Below are positions 28,385 to 37,172 of a stretch of 54,512 bases of DNA, in pieces. The DNA comes from Lachnospira sp900551945 (GTDB lineage Bacteria > Bacillota > Clostridia > Lachnospirales > Lachnospiraceae): assembly GCA_048380335.1 (NCBI GenBank), contig DBFCCI010000053.1, positions 1 to 54,512 on the forward strand, in the 5' to 3' direction. Numbering within the stretch: position 1 is the stretch's first letter; every line of letters begins with the position of its first letter. Under the pieces are notes generated by a model. It did not search any database. It was not told the DNA's origin and saw nothing but the letters and a program-made list of their open reading frames with translations. A program made the position numbers and the translations under genes.

Positions 28385-28707
28385 CAATGCACCTCTCTGT
28401 GTATATTAAATTTTATCTATCAAATAAATATTTTTCACATTATATATAATATGAATTACGTTTTATTATTTATATTTTATTATTTAATACCTTATTATTC
28501 AACCAAAAACTTTTTTCTATTTTGGAATTACAATATAGTATATAAACAATAAATGCACTATAAAAAACAATGAGCTATATTCATATGACAATATCGAACA
28601 TTTTTATTCGATAATGGCATACTATATAGCCCATTGTTCTTTTTCTAATATATGTGCTTATATACAGCTAGGAGCTTCAAAAACTAAATATGCAAAAACT
28701 CACATTA
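28385..28707. other. Intergenic region clpB/mcrB
   Basis: 323 very AT-rich bases containing family A hairpin copy 2 (28567-28638). No convincing mcrB promoter or ORF. Confidence 0.45.
28567..28638 (+). repeat. Dispersed hairpin family A, copy 2 (probable bidirectional terminator)
   Basis: Outer arms AACAATGAGCTATAT and its near complement, TATG/CATA with internal loop ACAA opposite ATGG, inner helix TATCGAA/TTCGATA. CTTTTTCT follows on the plus strand and a T-run on the minus strand, so it probably also terminates clpB transcription. Confidence 0.6.
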
Positions 28708-31305
28708 TTAATTAGCTCCACTTACTGCCTTTGCTTCAAGTTTGTCACCATCAACGTCGATAAGAATATCATCACCAACATTGATATCGCCCTTTAATAT
28801 AAGTTTGGCAGCAAGAGTTTCTACTGTCTTTTGAACGTATCTCTTAAGTGGTCTTGCACCGTACATTGGGTCGAAACCGTTGTCAACTATATACTTTTTA
28901 GCTGTGTCTGTAAGTTTAACTTTAAGCTCCTTATCAGCAAGTCTTCTGTTGACATCTTTTATAAGAAGGTCAACAATTCTTTCAATGTTATCCTTTGTTA
29001 AAGGCTTAAACATAATGATTTCATCGAGTCGGTTAAGAAATTCTGGTCTAAAGTGAGCCTTTAAGTCATTCATAACCATTTCTTCTGCTTCTGGCTTAAT
29101 GCTACCATTTTCATTAATACCTTCTAACAAATAAGAAGAACCGATGTTACTTGTCATAATAATGATAGTGTTTTTAAAATCTACTGTTCTACCTTGTGAG
29201 TCAGTAATTCTACCGTCATCAAGCACCTGTAAAAGTACATTAAATACATCTGGGTGAGCCTTTTCTATTTCATCAAACAATACAACTGAGTATGGTTTTC
29301 TTCTTACTGCTTCTGTAAGCTGACCGCCCTCGTCATATCCTACATATCCCGGAGGCGCTCCTATAAGACGTGACACTGAGTATTTCTCCATATATTCGGA
29401 CATATCAAGTCTTACGATATTACTGTCATCATCAAAAAGACTTTCGGCTAACGCCTTAGCAAGTTCTGTCTTACCTACACCTGTTGGACCTAAGAATAAG
29501 AATGAACCAATTGGCTTTGTTGGGTCTTTAATACCTGCTTTTGACCTTATTATAGCTTCTGTAACTTTAGTTACACCCTCATCTTGACCAACGACTCTCT
29601 TATGAAGTAAATCTTCAAGGTGAAGTGTCTTTTCTCTTTCTGTTTCACTTAACTTAGCAACTGGAATACCAGTCCATCTTGAAATAATCTTTGCAATTTC
29701 TTCTTCTGTTACACTTTCGTGTACCAAATCCATACTCTTGCTCTTTACCTTTTCTTCGGCCTCATTTAACTGCTTTTGAACTGCTGGCAACTTACCATAT
29801 TGAAGTTCTGCTGCCTTTTCAAGATTGTAATCTCGCTTTGCCTGCGCAATCTCATTGTTAATCTGTTCTAATTCTTCCTTTAACTTGCTAATCTGGTCAA
29901 CACTTGCCTTTTCGTTATCCCATTTTGCCTTTTGCTGTTTGAAATTAGAACGCATTTCTGACAATTCTTTCTGTAAAGCTTCAAGTCTTTCCTTACTTAA
30001 ATTGTCACTTTCCTTTTTAAGTGCAGCTTCTTCTATTTCTAACTGCATAATCTTTCTTTGAAGCTCATCAAGCTCGGCTGGAAGTGAATCAAGCTCTGTC
30101 TTAATCATCGCACAAGCTTCATCAACAAGGTCAATTGCCTTATCTGGAAGAAATCTATCTGAAATGTATCTATCTGATAATGTGGCAGCAGATACTAACG
30201 CACTGTCGGCAATCTTTACACCATGGAATACTTCATATCTGTCTTTAAGACCTCTTAATATAGAAATAGTATCTTCAACTGTTGGTTCATCTACCATTAC
30301 AGGTTGGAAACGTCTTTCAAGAGCTGGGTCTTTTTCAATATATTCTCTGTGTTCATCAAGTGTTGTAGCACCTATACAGTGAAGCTCACCCCTTGCAAGC
30401 ATAGGCTTTAACATATTGCCTGCGTCCATAGAGCCTTCTGTCTTACCTGCACCTACAATTGTGTGAATTTCATCAATGAAAAGAATTATCTGACCTTCGC
30501 TTTTCTTAACTTCATCAAGCACAGCCTTTAATCTTTCTTCAAATTCACCTCTATACTTAGCACCTGCAACGAGTGCACCCATATCAAGTGCAAATATTTT
30601 CTTATTTTTAAGAGTTTCTGGAACATCTCCTCGTACTATTCTTTGTGCAAGACCTTCTACTACTGCTGTTTTACCAACACCAGGTTCACCTATAAGTACT
30701 GGGTTGTTCTTTGTCTTTCTTGAAAGAATACGGATAACATTTCTTATCTCGTTATCTCTGCCTATTACTGGGTCAAGCTTTCCTTCTTTTGCTCTTTCCA
30801 CTAAGTCTTGACCGTATTTATTAAGTGTATCGTAAGTAGCTTCTGGATTGTCGGAAGTCACTGACTGATTGCCTCTCACTGTTGCAAGCACTGATAAGAA
30901 CTTATCTCTTGTAATTCCATAAGTCTTAAACAACTGCTTGATTGCCTTATTAGGTGCTGAAATCATGGCAAGCATAAGATGTTCAACTGATACATAAGTA
31001 TCTCCCATTCTCTTTGCTTCGTCTTCTGCATTGATAAGAACTTTATTCAAATCATTGCTAATATACAACTTAACATTTCCCGATACCTTTGTCTTACCGT
31101 TAAGTAATGTCTTTATATTGTCAAGAAATGTTTCCTTGTTAATTTCCATTTTTTCAATAAGATTAGCTATAAGGCTATCTTCTATTGTCATAAGACTATA
31201 AAGAAAATGCTCTTGGTCAATCTCTTGATTGCCATAATCATAAGCTATTTTCTCACAATTATTAACTGCTTCAATCGACTTTTGAGTAAACTTATTAATG
31301 TTCAT
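28708..31305 (-). CDS. clpB: ClpB disaggregase (HSP100 chaperone)
   Basis: 865 residues from the ATG at 31305 (AGGAGG before it). An N-domain with two Clp repeats comes first (MNINKFTQKSIEAVNN). AAA+ domain 1 has Walker A GEPGVGKT and Walker B ILFIDEIHTIVGAG. The coiled-coil middle domain that defines ClpB spans about 400-530. AAA+ domain 2 has GPTGVGKTELAKALAE. The ClpP-binding tripeptide loop of ClpA/C/X is not seen. It rescues aggregated proteins together with DnaK. It is expressed from a CIRCE-controlled sigma-A promoter with a leader of about 215 bases, so heat induction through HrcA is expected. Confidence 0.96.
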   Translation of the reverse strand: MNINKFTQKSIEAVNNCEKIAYDYGNQEIDQEHFLYSLMTIEDSLIANLIEKMEINKETFLDNIKTLLNGKTKVSGNVKLYISNDLNKVLINAEDEAKRMGDTYVSVEHLMLAMISAPNKAIKQLFKTYGITRDKFLSVLATVRGNQSVTSDNPEATYDTLNKYGQDLVERAKEGKLDPVIGRDNEIRNVIRILSRKTKNNPVLIGEPGVGKTAVVEGLAQRIVRGDVPETLKNKKIFALDMGALVAGAKYRGEFEERLKAVLDEVKKSEGQIILFIDEIHTIVGAGKTEGSMDAGNMLKPMLARGELHCIGATTLDEHREYIEKDPALERRFQPVMVDEPTVEDTISILRGLKDRYEVFHGVKIADSALVSAATLSDRYISDRFLPDKAIDLVDEACAMIKTELDSLPAELDELQRKIMQLEIEEAALKKESDNLSKERLEALQKELSEMRSNFKQQKAKWDNEKASVDQISKLKEELEQINNEIAQAKRDYNLEKAAELQYGKLPAVQKQLNEAEEKVKSKSMDLVHESVTEEEIAKIISRWTGIPVAKLSETEREKTLHLEDLLHKRVVGQDEGVTKVTEAIIRSKAGIKDPTKPIGSFLFLGPTGVGKTELAKALAESLFDDDSNIVRLDMSEYMEKYSVSRLIGAPPGYVGYDEGGQLTEAVRRKPYSVVLFDEIEKAHPDVFNVLLQVLDDGRITDSQGRTVDFKNTIIIMTSNIGSSYLLEGINENGSIKPEAEEMVMNDLKAHFRPEFLNRLDEIIMFKPLTKDNIERIVDLLIKDVNRRLADKELKVKLTDTAKKYIVDNGFDPMYGARPLKRYVQKTVETLAAKLILKGDINVGDDILIDVDGDKLEAKAVSGAN

Positions 31306-31529
31306 AACAAATCCTCCTTTTATTAATATTCCCCACAAATTTATCGTTATGTTTTTTAAAAATTCAAATTTATAAATTGATACGGATGCAACATTAGCTT
31401 TTGTTTATCGAATATCAATTATAAATATATGAATTTTCTAGGTTTTAAAGTCTTGAATATGTAAGTTTTTCGCTTTCTCATTTTCTTATTATAAGCTGTA
31501 ACCTTACTTGTTTCTTTAACTTTAACTAG

Positions 31530-31558
31530 GTTATAACACTAATTATTAGCACTGTCAA
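31530..31558 (-). promoter_or_regulatory. Sigma-A promoter of clpB
   Basis: On the minus strand a perfect TTGACA (31553-31558), a 17-base spacer and TATAAC (31530-31535). Confidence 0.8.
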
Positions 31559-31572
31559 GAGGTGAGTGCTAA
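31546..31572. promoter_or_regulatory. CIRCE operator (HrcA-binding site)
   Basis: TTAGCACTG, 9 bases, GAGTGCTAA. This matches the CIRCE consensus TTAGCACTC-N9-GAGTGCTAA at 17 of 18 positions. It overlaps the -35 and upstream spacer of the clpB promoter, so HrcA bound here would block RNA polymerase. Confidence 0.9.
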
Positions 31573-31645
31573 TTTTTTTAAATTTTTTAATAATATTACT
31601 CATTTTACAATTATTACTATTTTCATAGCATTTTTGTACTATTTA

Positions 31646-31654
31646 TGTTATAAT
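31646..31654 (+). promoter_or_regulatory. Extended -10 of the CZB chemoreceptor gene
   Basis: TGTTATAAT (TGn plus a perfect -10) with no good -35, 50 bases before the ATG at 31704. Confidence 0.5.
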
Positions 31655-31703
31655 ATTTACAATATTTTGTTCACAAGATAAAACTATATATTGGAGGGTT
31701 TCT

Positions 31704-33122
31704 ATGTTTACAAAAAAAAACACACCAGCAACAACCCATGATTTGCAAAACCTACTTAATGAAATTGACCGATTAGCAGGTGGGGATTATTCCCCCGTTG
31801 ATGAGAAGCTTTTTTCAAATAGAATATGTGCTGATAAACTTAACAACCTTATAAGTTCGCTTAAGCAATCTAATAATGACTATATTATGCGCCTTAATAG
31901 TGTACTTGCTGACCTTTCTGATTTTAATATTATTAAACATATGATTGAAAATATGGATACTCAGACTAGCTCTATTAATTCTATGAAAAGCTCAGGTAAC
32001 AATCTTGGTATTTCTATTGAACACATTTTTCAATTAATTGCTTCTGTTCAACAAAACACTAATGATATGCTTATTTCGTCACAAACAAGCTCTAAAAATA
32101 TGTATTCAAGCATTGATATTGTTAATAATTCTACAAAGCAGATAACTGAAATTAACTCTGCTATTCAACATTTTCAAGATAAAATTGATAAAATTAGTGA
32201 CATTGTTGATATGGTCAAAAATATTGCCCAGCAAAGTAATCTTCTTGCAATAAATGCTTCTATTGAAGCGGCTCATGCGGGTGAAGCTGGAAAAGGCTTT
32301 GCTGTTGTTGCTGATGAAGTTCGTAATCTTTCCCAAAACACTACTAGCTCTGCAAGTGATATTGTATCTTATGTTTCTCAATTAAAAAATGATATTAACA
32401 ACCTTGCAAATTCTATGAACAATACCTGTTCTCAACTTAACAAAGGCACTGATATGGTATCAAAATCTCTAAATGACATTGAAAACATATACAACCAACT
32501 TTCTCAGCTTAACAACTCTGTCACAAGCATTTGCAATGACGTGGAAAATCAATCCTCTATAACTAAAGATTTTACCAGACAAGTTGACTTGATGTCTGAT
32601 AATTATACTTCTCTTTATCAACACTGTATTGATTTTAGTTCTCATATATATAAGGATAGTCGCTATATTGACAAGACTAGAAGTCACATGATTAAAGGTT
32701 TTTCTTGTGTAACTTTACTTGATAAACTCCATATTTTTAAAACTGACCACTTTATTCTTTTATGGCGAGTTTATGGAAATATTATTGGACTTGAACACCT
32801 TTTATTAAAGCAGGTAAATAAACCTGATAACTGTAAACTAGGAAAATGGCTATCTAGTGTTGATGATACTATTATCACTAATTCACAAGAATTTGCACAA
32901 ATTAAAGAAGCTCATTTAAAATATCACGATTGCGCAACTAATTCTTTTAAAGCTATGGAAAATGGTGACTCAAAGCTTGCTATTGAATACTTTGAAAAGA
33001 CTAGAAAATGTTATGAAGTTATGGCACATAGTATTGATGGGCTTATTTTGTATCTTAAAAGAAATGGAAATACTAAAGAATCTATTACCTTGCAACTAGA
33101 GTTAGGAGTGAAGAACTCTTAA
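31704..33122 (+). CDS. Soluble methyl-accepting chemotaxis protein with C-terminal CZB zinc-binding domain
   Basis: 472 residues, no membrane helix. The signalling hairpin is NIAQQSNLLAINASIEAAHA then GEAGKGFAVVADEVRNLS (about 173-210). The C-terminal CZB domain (about 345-450) shows its zinc ligands: H349 in KTDHFILLWRVYG, C377 in CKLGKWL, H404 and H408 in HLKYHD. CZB receptors sense zinc or oxidants such as hypochlorite through the Cys-zinc site (known for other members, inferred here). The N-terminal 80 residues are an unknown cytosolic segment. GGAGGG precedes the ATG. One of few plus-strand genes; divergent from clpB. Confidence 0.92.
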   Translation: MFTKKNTPATTHDLQNLLNEIDRLAGGDYSPVDEKLFSNRICADKLNNLISSLKQSNNDYIMRLNSVLADLSDFNIIKHMIENMDTQTSSINSMKSSGNNLGISIEHIFQLIASVQQNTNDMLISSQTSSKNMYSSIDIVNNSTKQITEINSAIQHFQDKIDKISDIVDMVKNIAQQSNLLAINASIEAAHAGEAGKGFAVVADEVRNLSQNTTSSASDIVSYVSQLKNDINNLANSMNNTCSQLNKGTDMVSKSLNDIENIYNQLSQLNNSVTSICNDVENQSSITKDFTRQVDLMSDNYTSLYQHCIDFSSHIYKDSRYIDKTRSHMIKGFSCVTLLDKLHIFKTDHFILLWRVYGNIIGLEHLLLKQVNKPDNCKLGKWLSSVDDTIITNSQEFAQIKEAHLKYHDCATNSFKAMENGDSKLAIEYFEKTRKCYEVMAHSIDGLILYLKRNGNTKESITLQLELGVKNS

Positions 33123-33163
33123 GATTTAATAAATAGTCTAGAAAATATTTGTTTATAATGTAA

Positions 33164-33552
33164 TTGTTGCATTAATGAAAAGCTATACAATATTTTTATA
33201 TAAATTTCTATTTATACGATAATTGCTTTAAATGTAAAAATACCATAAACCATAAAAGTATTAGGCTTCTGTTAAACCGTTCATTTGACTAAATATTCAA
33301 AAATAGATACTACGATATTTTGGTCACAATACCATCAGTTGACGCAACAGACCGTTGCTCTATCGTACATATTTAAGTTGGGTCAGAATAAGCAAAGCCT
33401 TGTAATATGTATTAAAAAGGTCTTTATATCATTGTCAAGTCGACGTTGGAACAGTTGTATGGTAACAGTGCAACAAATACGCATAATCTATTGTTTGATA
33501 GAATATTTATTTATCAGACGAAAAACCACAGTTATTTCGGTATGTGGTTTTT
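33164..33552 (+). ncRNA. Candidate non-coding RNA between promoter-like boxes and a terminator (tentative)
   Basis: TTGTTG (33164-33169), a 16-base spacer and TACAAT (33186-33191) could start a transcript near 33198; a strong terminator ends it at 33521-33552. The body has more G and C than surrounding spacers and local pairing such as GCAAC-AGACC-GTTGC. An open frame at 33285-33569 gives no recognisable protein and lacks a ribosome site. It could equally be the 3' UTR of the chemoreceptor or a decayed element. Confidence 0.25.
33521..33552 (+). terminator. Rho-independent terminator, plus strand
   Basis: Perfect 10-bp arms AAAAACCACA and TGTGGTTTTT with a 12-base loop; ends plus-strand transcription before the convergent phosphatase gene. 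Confidence 0.75.
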
Positions 33553-33629
33553 CAGCTGATAATTTATAAACGTAGAAATTGTACTTTACTAGTGTATATT
33601 TTTTAATTTAAACTTTTTAATATGAAAAC

Positions 33630-34172
33630 TTACCAAAACACATATTCTTTTAATTCGCAATTTTTTATACTAAAATTGGCAAATTGTTCATTTGTCATAT
33701 CATAAAAATATGAATTAATTACTCTCCCAATTCCACCATGCGCTACTAATAAATATATTTTGTGGTCAGCTTCAAGCTTTATTTCATCTAATAAATTATA
33801 TACTCTTTGTGCTACATGAAACATTGTTTCTCCACCATCGTAATGTTCTAAGAAATGTGTTTTTGCTTGTGCAAATTCTTTTCCATCTCGTGGTGTTGAT
33901 TCATATTTTCCAAAGTTTTGTTCAATAAGCCTAACTTCTTCACGCCTTTGTATCCCTGTCACTTCTGAAATATGTCTTGCTGTTTCTGCTGCTCTTATTA
34001 ATGGTGAGTATAATATTTCATCAATATGTATATCATTATTTCTTATAAATACACCTAATTCTTCTGCTTGTCTATGTCCTAACTTTGTTAATTCTATATC
34101 AGTCATTCCGCAGATTTTATTTTCTACATTCCATACGGTCTGACCATGTCGTGTAAAATATATATGTGCCAT
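33630..34172 (-). CDS. Histidine phosphatase (phosphoglycerate mutase-like) family protein
   Basis: 180 residues. The catalytic RHG motif is at residues 8-10 (YFTRHGQTVWNVENKICG), with SPLIRAAETARH and the second active-site His in VAHGGIGRVI. The family includes cofactor-dependent phosphoglycerate mutases (about 230-250 residues) and many small phosphatases; the short length favours a phosphatase. It follows the aldo/keto reductase gene by 24 bases and is probably cotranscribed. Substrate unknown. Confidence 0.85.
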   Translation of the reverse strand: MAHIYFTRHGQTVWNVENKICGMTDIELTKLGHRQAEELGVFIRNNDIHIDEILYSPLIRAAETARHISEVTGIQRREEVRLIEQNFGKYESTPRDGKEFAQAKTHFLEHYDGGETMFHVAQRVYNLLDEIKLEADHKIYLLVAHGGIGRVINSYFYDMTNEQFANFSIKNCELKEYVFW

Positions 34173-34196
34173 GCTTTTTACCTTTACTATTAATAT

Positions 34197-35009
34197 TTAG
34201 AAGTTAAAATTATCTGGGTCTGAACCAACTTTTGCATCTTTATTAAGTGCATTGATTAACTTCATATCTTCATCAGATAATGTAAAATCAAATACATCGT
34301 AGTTGGAAATTATTCTATCTTTGTGAATTGACTTAGGAAGTACTACGATATTGCGCTGCATATTCCAACGAAGTACAACCTGTGCTGGTGTCTTTGAATA
34401 TTTTTTTGCAAGCTCGATAATTACTGGGTCTTGTAATGTTCTTGCTCCATTACCACCTAATGGACTATAAGCTTCTACTGTAATTCCTAACTTTTGGCTA
34501 TATTCTACATTTGCAATATTTGAATAATATGGGTGTACCTCTATCTGATTAACTGCTGGAACTACTTCCCATATTTTACTTAATGTTTCAAGATGGTGAA
34601 TGTTAAAGTTACTTACACCAATTGCCTTTACTTTGCCTGTTTTATAGATTTCTTCCATGTCTTTCCATGCTTTTTCATATCCATTTGCTGGCCAATGAAT
34701 AAGATAAAGGTCGATATAGTCTGTCTGTAACTTTTCAAGACTTTCTTCAAATGCTTCTTTTGCTCGTCCTTGTCTTGTATCCTCATTCCAAAGCTTTGTT
34801 GTGATGAATAATTCTTCTCTTGCTACTCCACAAGCCTTAATTCCATCACCAACACTTTTTTCATTGCCATAAGCTTTAGCTGTATCAATGTGGCGATATC
34901 CCGCTTCAATAGCCCACTTTACAGCATTAACAGTATCTTCTCCCGACTCAGTTCTAAACACACCAAGCCCAACTTGTGGAATAGATACGCCATTATTAAA
35001 TGTAATCAT
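34197..35009 (-). CDS. Aldo/keto reductase
   Basis: 270 residues, the usual length. The catalytic tetrad of the family is visible: D42 and Y47 (GYRHIDTAKAYGNE), K72 (TTKLWNED) and H105 (LYLIHWPANG). The C-terminal NADPH-binding segment contains VVLPKSIHKDRIISN. It reduces aldehydes or ketones with NADPH; the closest named relatives are 2,5-diketo-D-gluconate reductase-like enzymes, but substrate cannot be inferred. GGAGGACAC precedes the ATG. Confidence 0.9.
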   Translation of the reverse strand: MITFNNGVSIPQVGLGVFRTESGEDTVNAVKWAIEAGYRHIDTAKAYGNEKSVGDGIKACGVAREELFITTKLWNEDTRQGRAKEAFEESLEKLQTDYIDLYLIHWPANGYEKAWKDMEEIYKTGKVKAIGVSNFNIHHLETLSKIWEVVPAVNQIEVHPYYSNIANVEYSQKLGITVEAYSPLGGNGARTLQDPVIIELAKKYSKTPAQVVLRWNMQRNIVVLPKSIHKDRIISNYDVFDFTLSDEDMKLINALNKDAKVGSDPDNFNF

Positions 35010-35136
35010 ATTGTGTCCTCCGTTATTATTTTTTGTTTTCTTAGAATATGGTTTGGGAATATTATAGCAGAATTTTTGGGGAATTGGTAGTGGTTATTTA
35101 GGTTGAAGATATTGGGTTTAAGTTGCCTTTTAAATA

Positions 35137-35953
35137 TTTTATGTGCATCTTATGTTGTTGTTTAACCGATATTAATAAACTTAAAATTGTAAAGTTAAAT
35201 AAGTTTCAATACATCTTATGTTGTTGTTTAACCAACTAAAAGCTATTGTACAAACTGCATATAACTCTAGTTTCAATACATCTTATGTTGTTGTTTAACT
35301 TCCCGACATCGGATGCAGTGCCATCCAGCTTCTTGTTTCAATACATCTTATGTTGTTGTTTAACGGCAGTACAAATTAACATTGTAAAAGAGTAGTCAGT
35401 GTTTCAATACATCTTATGTTGTTGTTTAACAAATACAGAAAAAATCATTGAAAAGGTTGAAGTCTAGTTTCAATACATCTTATGTTGTTGTTTAACATAA
35501 CAAGTACTTTATTAATGATGTGCCTAAAACATGTTTCAATACATCTTATGTTGTTGTTTAACGCGTTCAATAATGTCAAGAATGACAAAGCCGACAGAGT
35601 TTCAATACATCTTATGTTGTTGTTTAACTGTAGCTGCGTTATTAATTGTAATAGTGTCACTAAATGTTTCAATACATCTTATGTTGTTGTTTAACCATTC
35701 TCCATTTCTTAATATTTATAGTAAAATTTGTTTCAATACATCTTATGTTGTTGTTTAACTGTATATCTTTGTTCTAAATGTTTATCATTCCATGTTTCAA
35801 TACATCTTATGTTGTTGTTTAACTTGTGGAATATCAATCAAGGAAATTAAAAAAGGTCTGTTTCAATACATCTTATGTTGTTGTTTAACTGTCAAGTTTG
35901 CCTAGTATTCGATTTCCTTTGTTGTTTCAATACATCTTATGTTGTTGTTTAAC
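35137..35953 (-). CRISPR. CRISPR array 1: 13 repeats of 30 bp (12 identical plus 1 degenerate), 12 spacers
   Basis: Repeats start at 35137 (degenerate), 35203, 35270, 35335, 35401, 35467, 35533, 35599, 35666, 35730, 35794, 35860 and 35924. Spacers are 34-37 bases. Read on the minus strand the repeat opens GTTAAACAACAAC and closes GATGTATTGAAAC. The ATTGAAAC end is the 8-base 5' handle of type I-B (and some type III) crRNAs, so the array is transcribed leftward. This agrees with the degenerate terminal repeat at the left end and the leader at the right end. No cas gene lies in the window, so Cas proteins would have to come from elsewhere. Short ORFs reading across the repeats are artefacts. 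Confidence 0.97.
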
Positions 35954-36060
35954 CAACGCTTTTAAGCCATTCCTTAAAGTATTCCTTTTTCCTATGCCCC
36001 TATTTTACACTATTTACCAAAAAATTACCAGCAATTTTTATTATTTTTCTAGTCATTTTA
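35954..36060 (-). promoter_or_regulatory. Leader of CRISPR array 1
   Basis: AT-rich sequence next to the leader-proximal repeat. It shares AAGCCATTCCT, TACACTATTT, AAATTACCA and TTTTATTATTTT in the same order with the sequence next to array 2, identifying both as leaders. Confidence 0.7.
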
Positions 36061-36148
36061 AAAATCATTTGAACCAAGCTTATTTACTGACTTTATGTCA
36101 CTTTTTCTATTTTTTTAGCTGGTAAATTATGACTTTATTATATATTAA

Positions 36149-36185
36149 AAAGGTGTAAAATCTTAATATAAGACTTTACACCTTT
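36149..36185 (-). terminator. Terminator after the Rpn-like fragment
   Basis: Arms AAAGGTGTAAA and TTTACACCTTT with further pairing inside; CTTTTTAATA follows on the minus strand. Confidence 0.7.
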
Positions 36186-36195
36186 AAATTTATCC

Positions 36196-36756
36196 CTACA
36201 TATTATCTTTTACTTTTCGCACTTCTTCCAATGGAATATCAAAAAACTCGGAAATCATCTCACATGATTTACCATTTTTTAAACAATTCCTAATTAAATC
36301 CTTTCTTGCTTCTTTTCTTCCTTCTTCCCTTGCTTCTTCTCTTTCAACTTTTTTTGCAATTTCTTCATTATACTCTAATGTCAACATATTGCGCACCTCC
36401 GAACTATGTTTCTTTAAAAAATCAACTAATATACCTTGCTCTATAGCTATATTAACAGCCTTTTTCATTGCTTCATCTAAATTCTTTATTTCTTTTTTGC
36501 AATCTTCTACTATTTGTATGAAATGACTATACTGCTCTAACGTATCTTTCTTAGTTACTATTTTATTCTGCGATGAATAACGTATATCTATTACCTTTAC
36601 TTTTAATTGTAATTTAACTTCACTATTCTCTTTAAAGGCATCTGATAAATTCAAATCTAACTCTGTTACTTTTTTACCATTCTTCTTTAGGTCTTCTTTT
36701 CCATTATACAAAACCATAAATTCTGGATTGGGTATTTTTATTAAATGTTTCTTATA
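36196..36756 (-). pseudogene. 5'-truncated Rpn/PD-(D/E)XK nuclease family transposase-like protein
   Basis: The reading frame is open from YKKHLIKIPNPEFMVLYNGK (codon at 36756) to the stop at 36196. This matches the middle and C-terminal part of Rpn-type proteins (IPxPEFxVxYNG, then DLNLSDAFKENSEVKLQLKV and the charged C-terminal tail EREEAREEGRKEARK). The N-terminal PD-(D/E)XK catalytic domain (about 100 residues) is missing: a stop codon precedes, and the homology ends inside the degenerate repeat of CRISPR array 2. An ATG at 36717 could still start a 173-residue peptide. It is best read as a remnant of a mobile nuclease gene between two CRISPR arrays. Confidence 0.7.
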
Positions 36757-36911
36757 TTATATCTTTTGATGAAATTTAACAGTGTAACACAATTTAAGAC
36801 TCTTAAATCTCTTGTGTTTCAATACATCTCATGTTGAAGTTTAACAGAACGGTGTCTTTGCTGCAATTAATCTTTAGTGCAGTTTCAATACATCTCATGT
36901 TAATGTTTACC
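36751..36911 (-). CRISPR. CRISPR array 2, short and diverged: 3 repeats (1 degenerate), 2 spacers
   Basis: Repeats at 36751-36780 (degenerate, 21 of 30 positions agree with the next one), 36816-36845 and 36882-36911. Spacers are 35 and 36 bases. Read on the minus strand the middle repeat starts GTTAAACTTCAAC and ends GATGTATTGAAAC, so it differs from array 1 at four internal positions while keeping the handle. The leader-side repeat has two further changes at the 5' end and one in the middle. Same direction as array 1, with its own related leader. Confidence 0.8.
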
Positions 36912-37020
36912 CATCACTTTCAAGCCATTCCTAAAAACACCACTTCTTCCCATATTTTTATTCTACACTATTTCTACCCAAATTACCACCATCTTTTATT
37001 ATTTTAATAATCATGAAAAC
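36912..37020 (-). promoter_or_regulatory. Leader of CRISPR array 2
   Basis: Homologous to the array 1 leader over about 100 bases, with the same ordered blocks (AAGCCATTCCT, CTACACTATTT, AAATTACCA, TTTTATTATTTT). Confidence 0.65.
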
Positions 37021-37021
37021 T

Positions 37022-37077
37022 AAAACCATCGCACCATGTTTTATACACAAACATTATACACACAGTGCGATTGTTTT
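37022..37077 (-). terminator. Terminator of the flagellin gene
   Basis: On the minus strand, arms AAAACAATCGCAC and GTGCGATGGTTTT (one mismatch) around a 30-base loop, then AGTTTTC; about 95 bases past the flagellin stop. Confidence 0.6.
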
Positions 37078-37172
37078 ACTTGAAATTTTATTAAATTTAT
37101 TAGTGCAAGTTATGATTAATACTTTAATAAATTTACATATATGTTTTGAACTAATTAATTATTGCTAGGCTA

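Noticed and set aside
33285..33569. 94-residue plus-strand ORF
   Set aside because: No ribosome site, no recognisable motif, and it reads through the terminator at 33521-33552. It is treated as part of a possible non-coding transcript.
35445..35758. Overlapping ORFs on both strands across the repeat array
   Set aside because: Their repeated peptides come from translating the 30-bp CRISPR repeat in register with the spacers.
36196..36717. Intact 173-residue transposase or nuclease gene
   Set aside because: The family similarity continues upstream of the ATG until a stop, and the catalytic domain is missing, so it is better called a truncated pseudogene.
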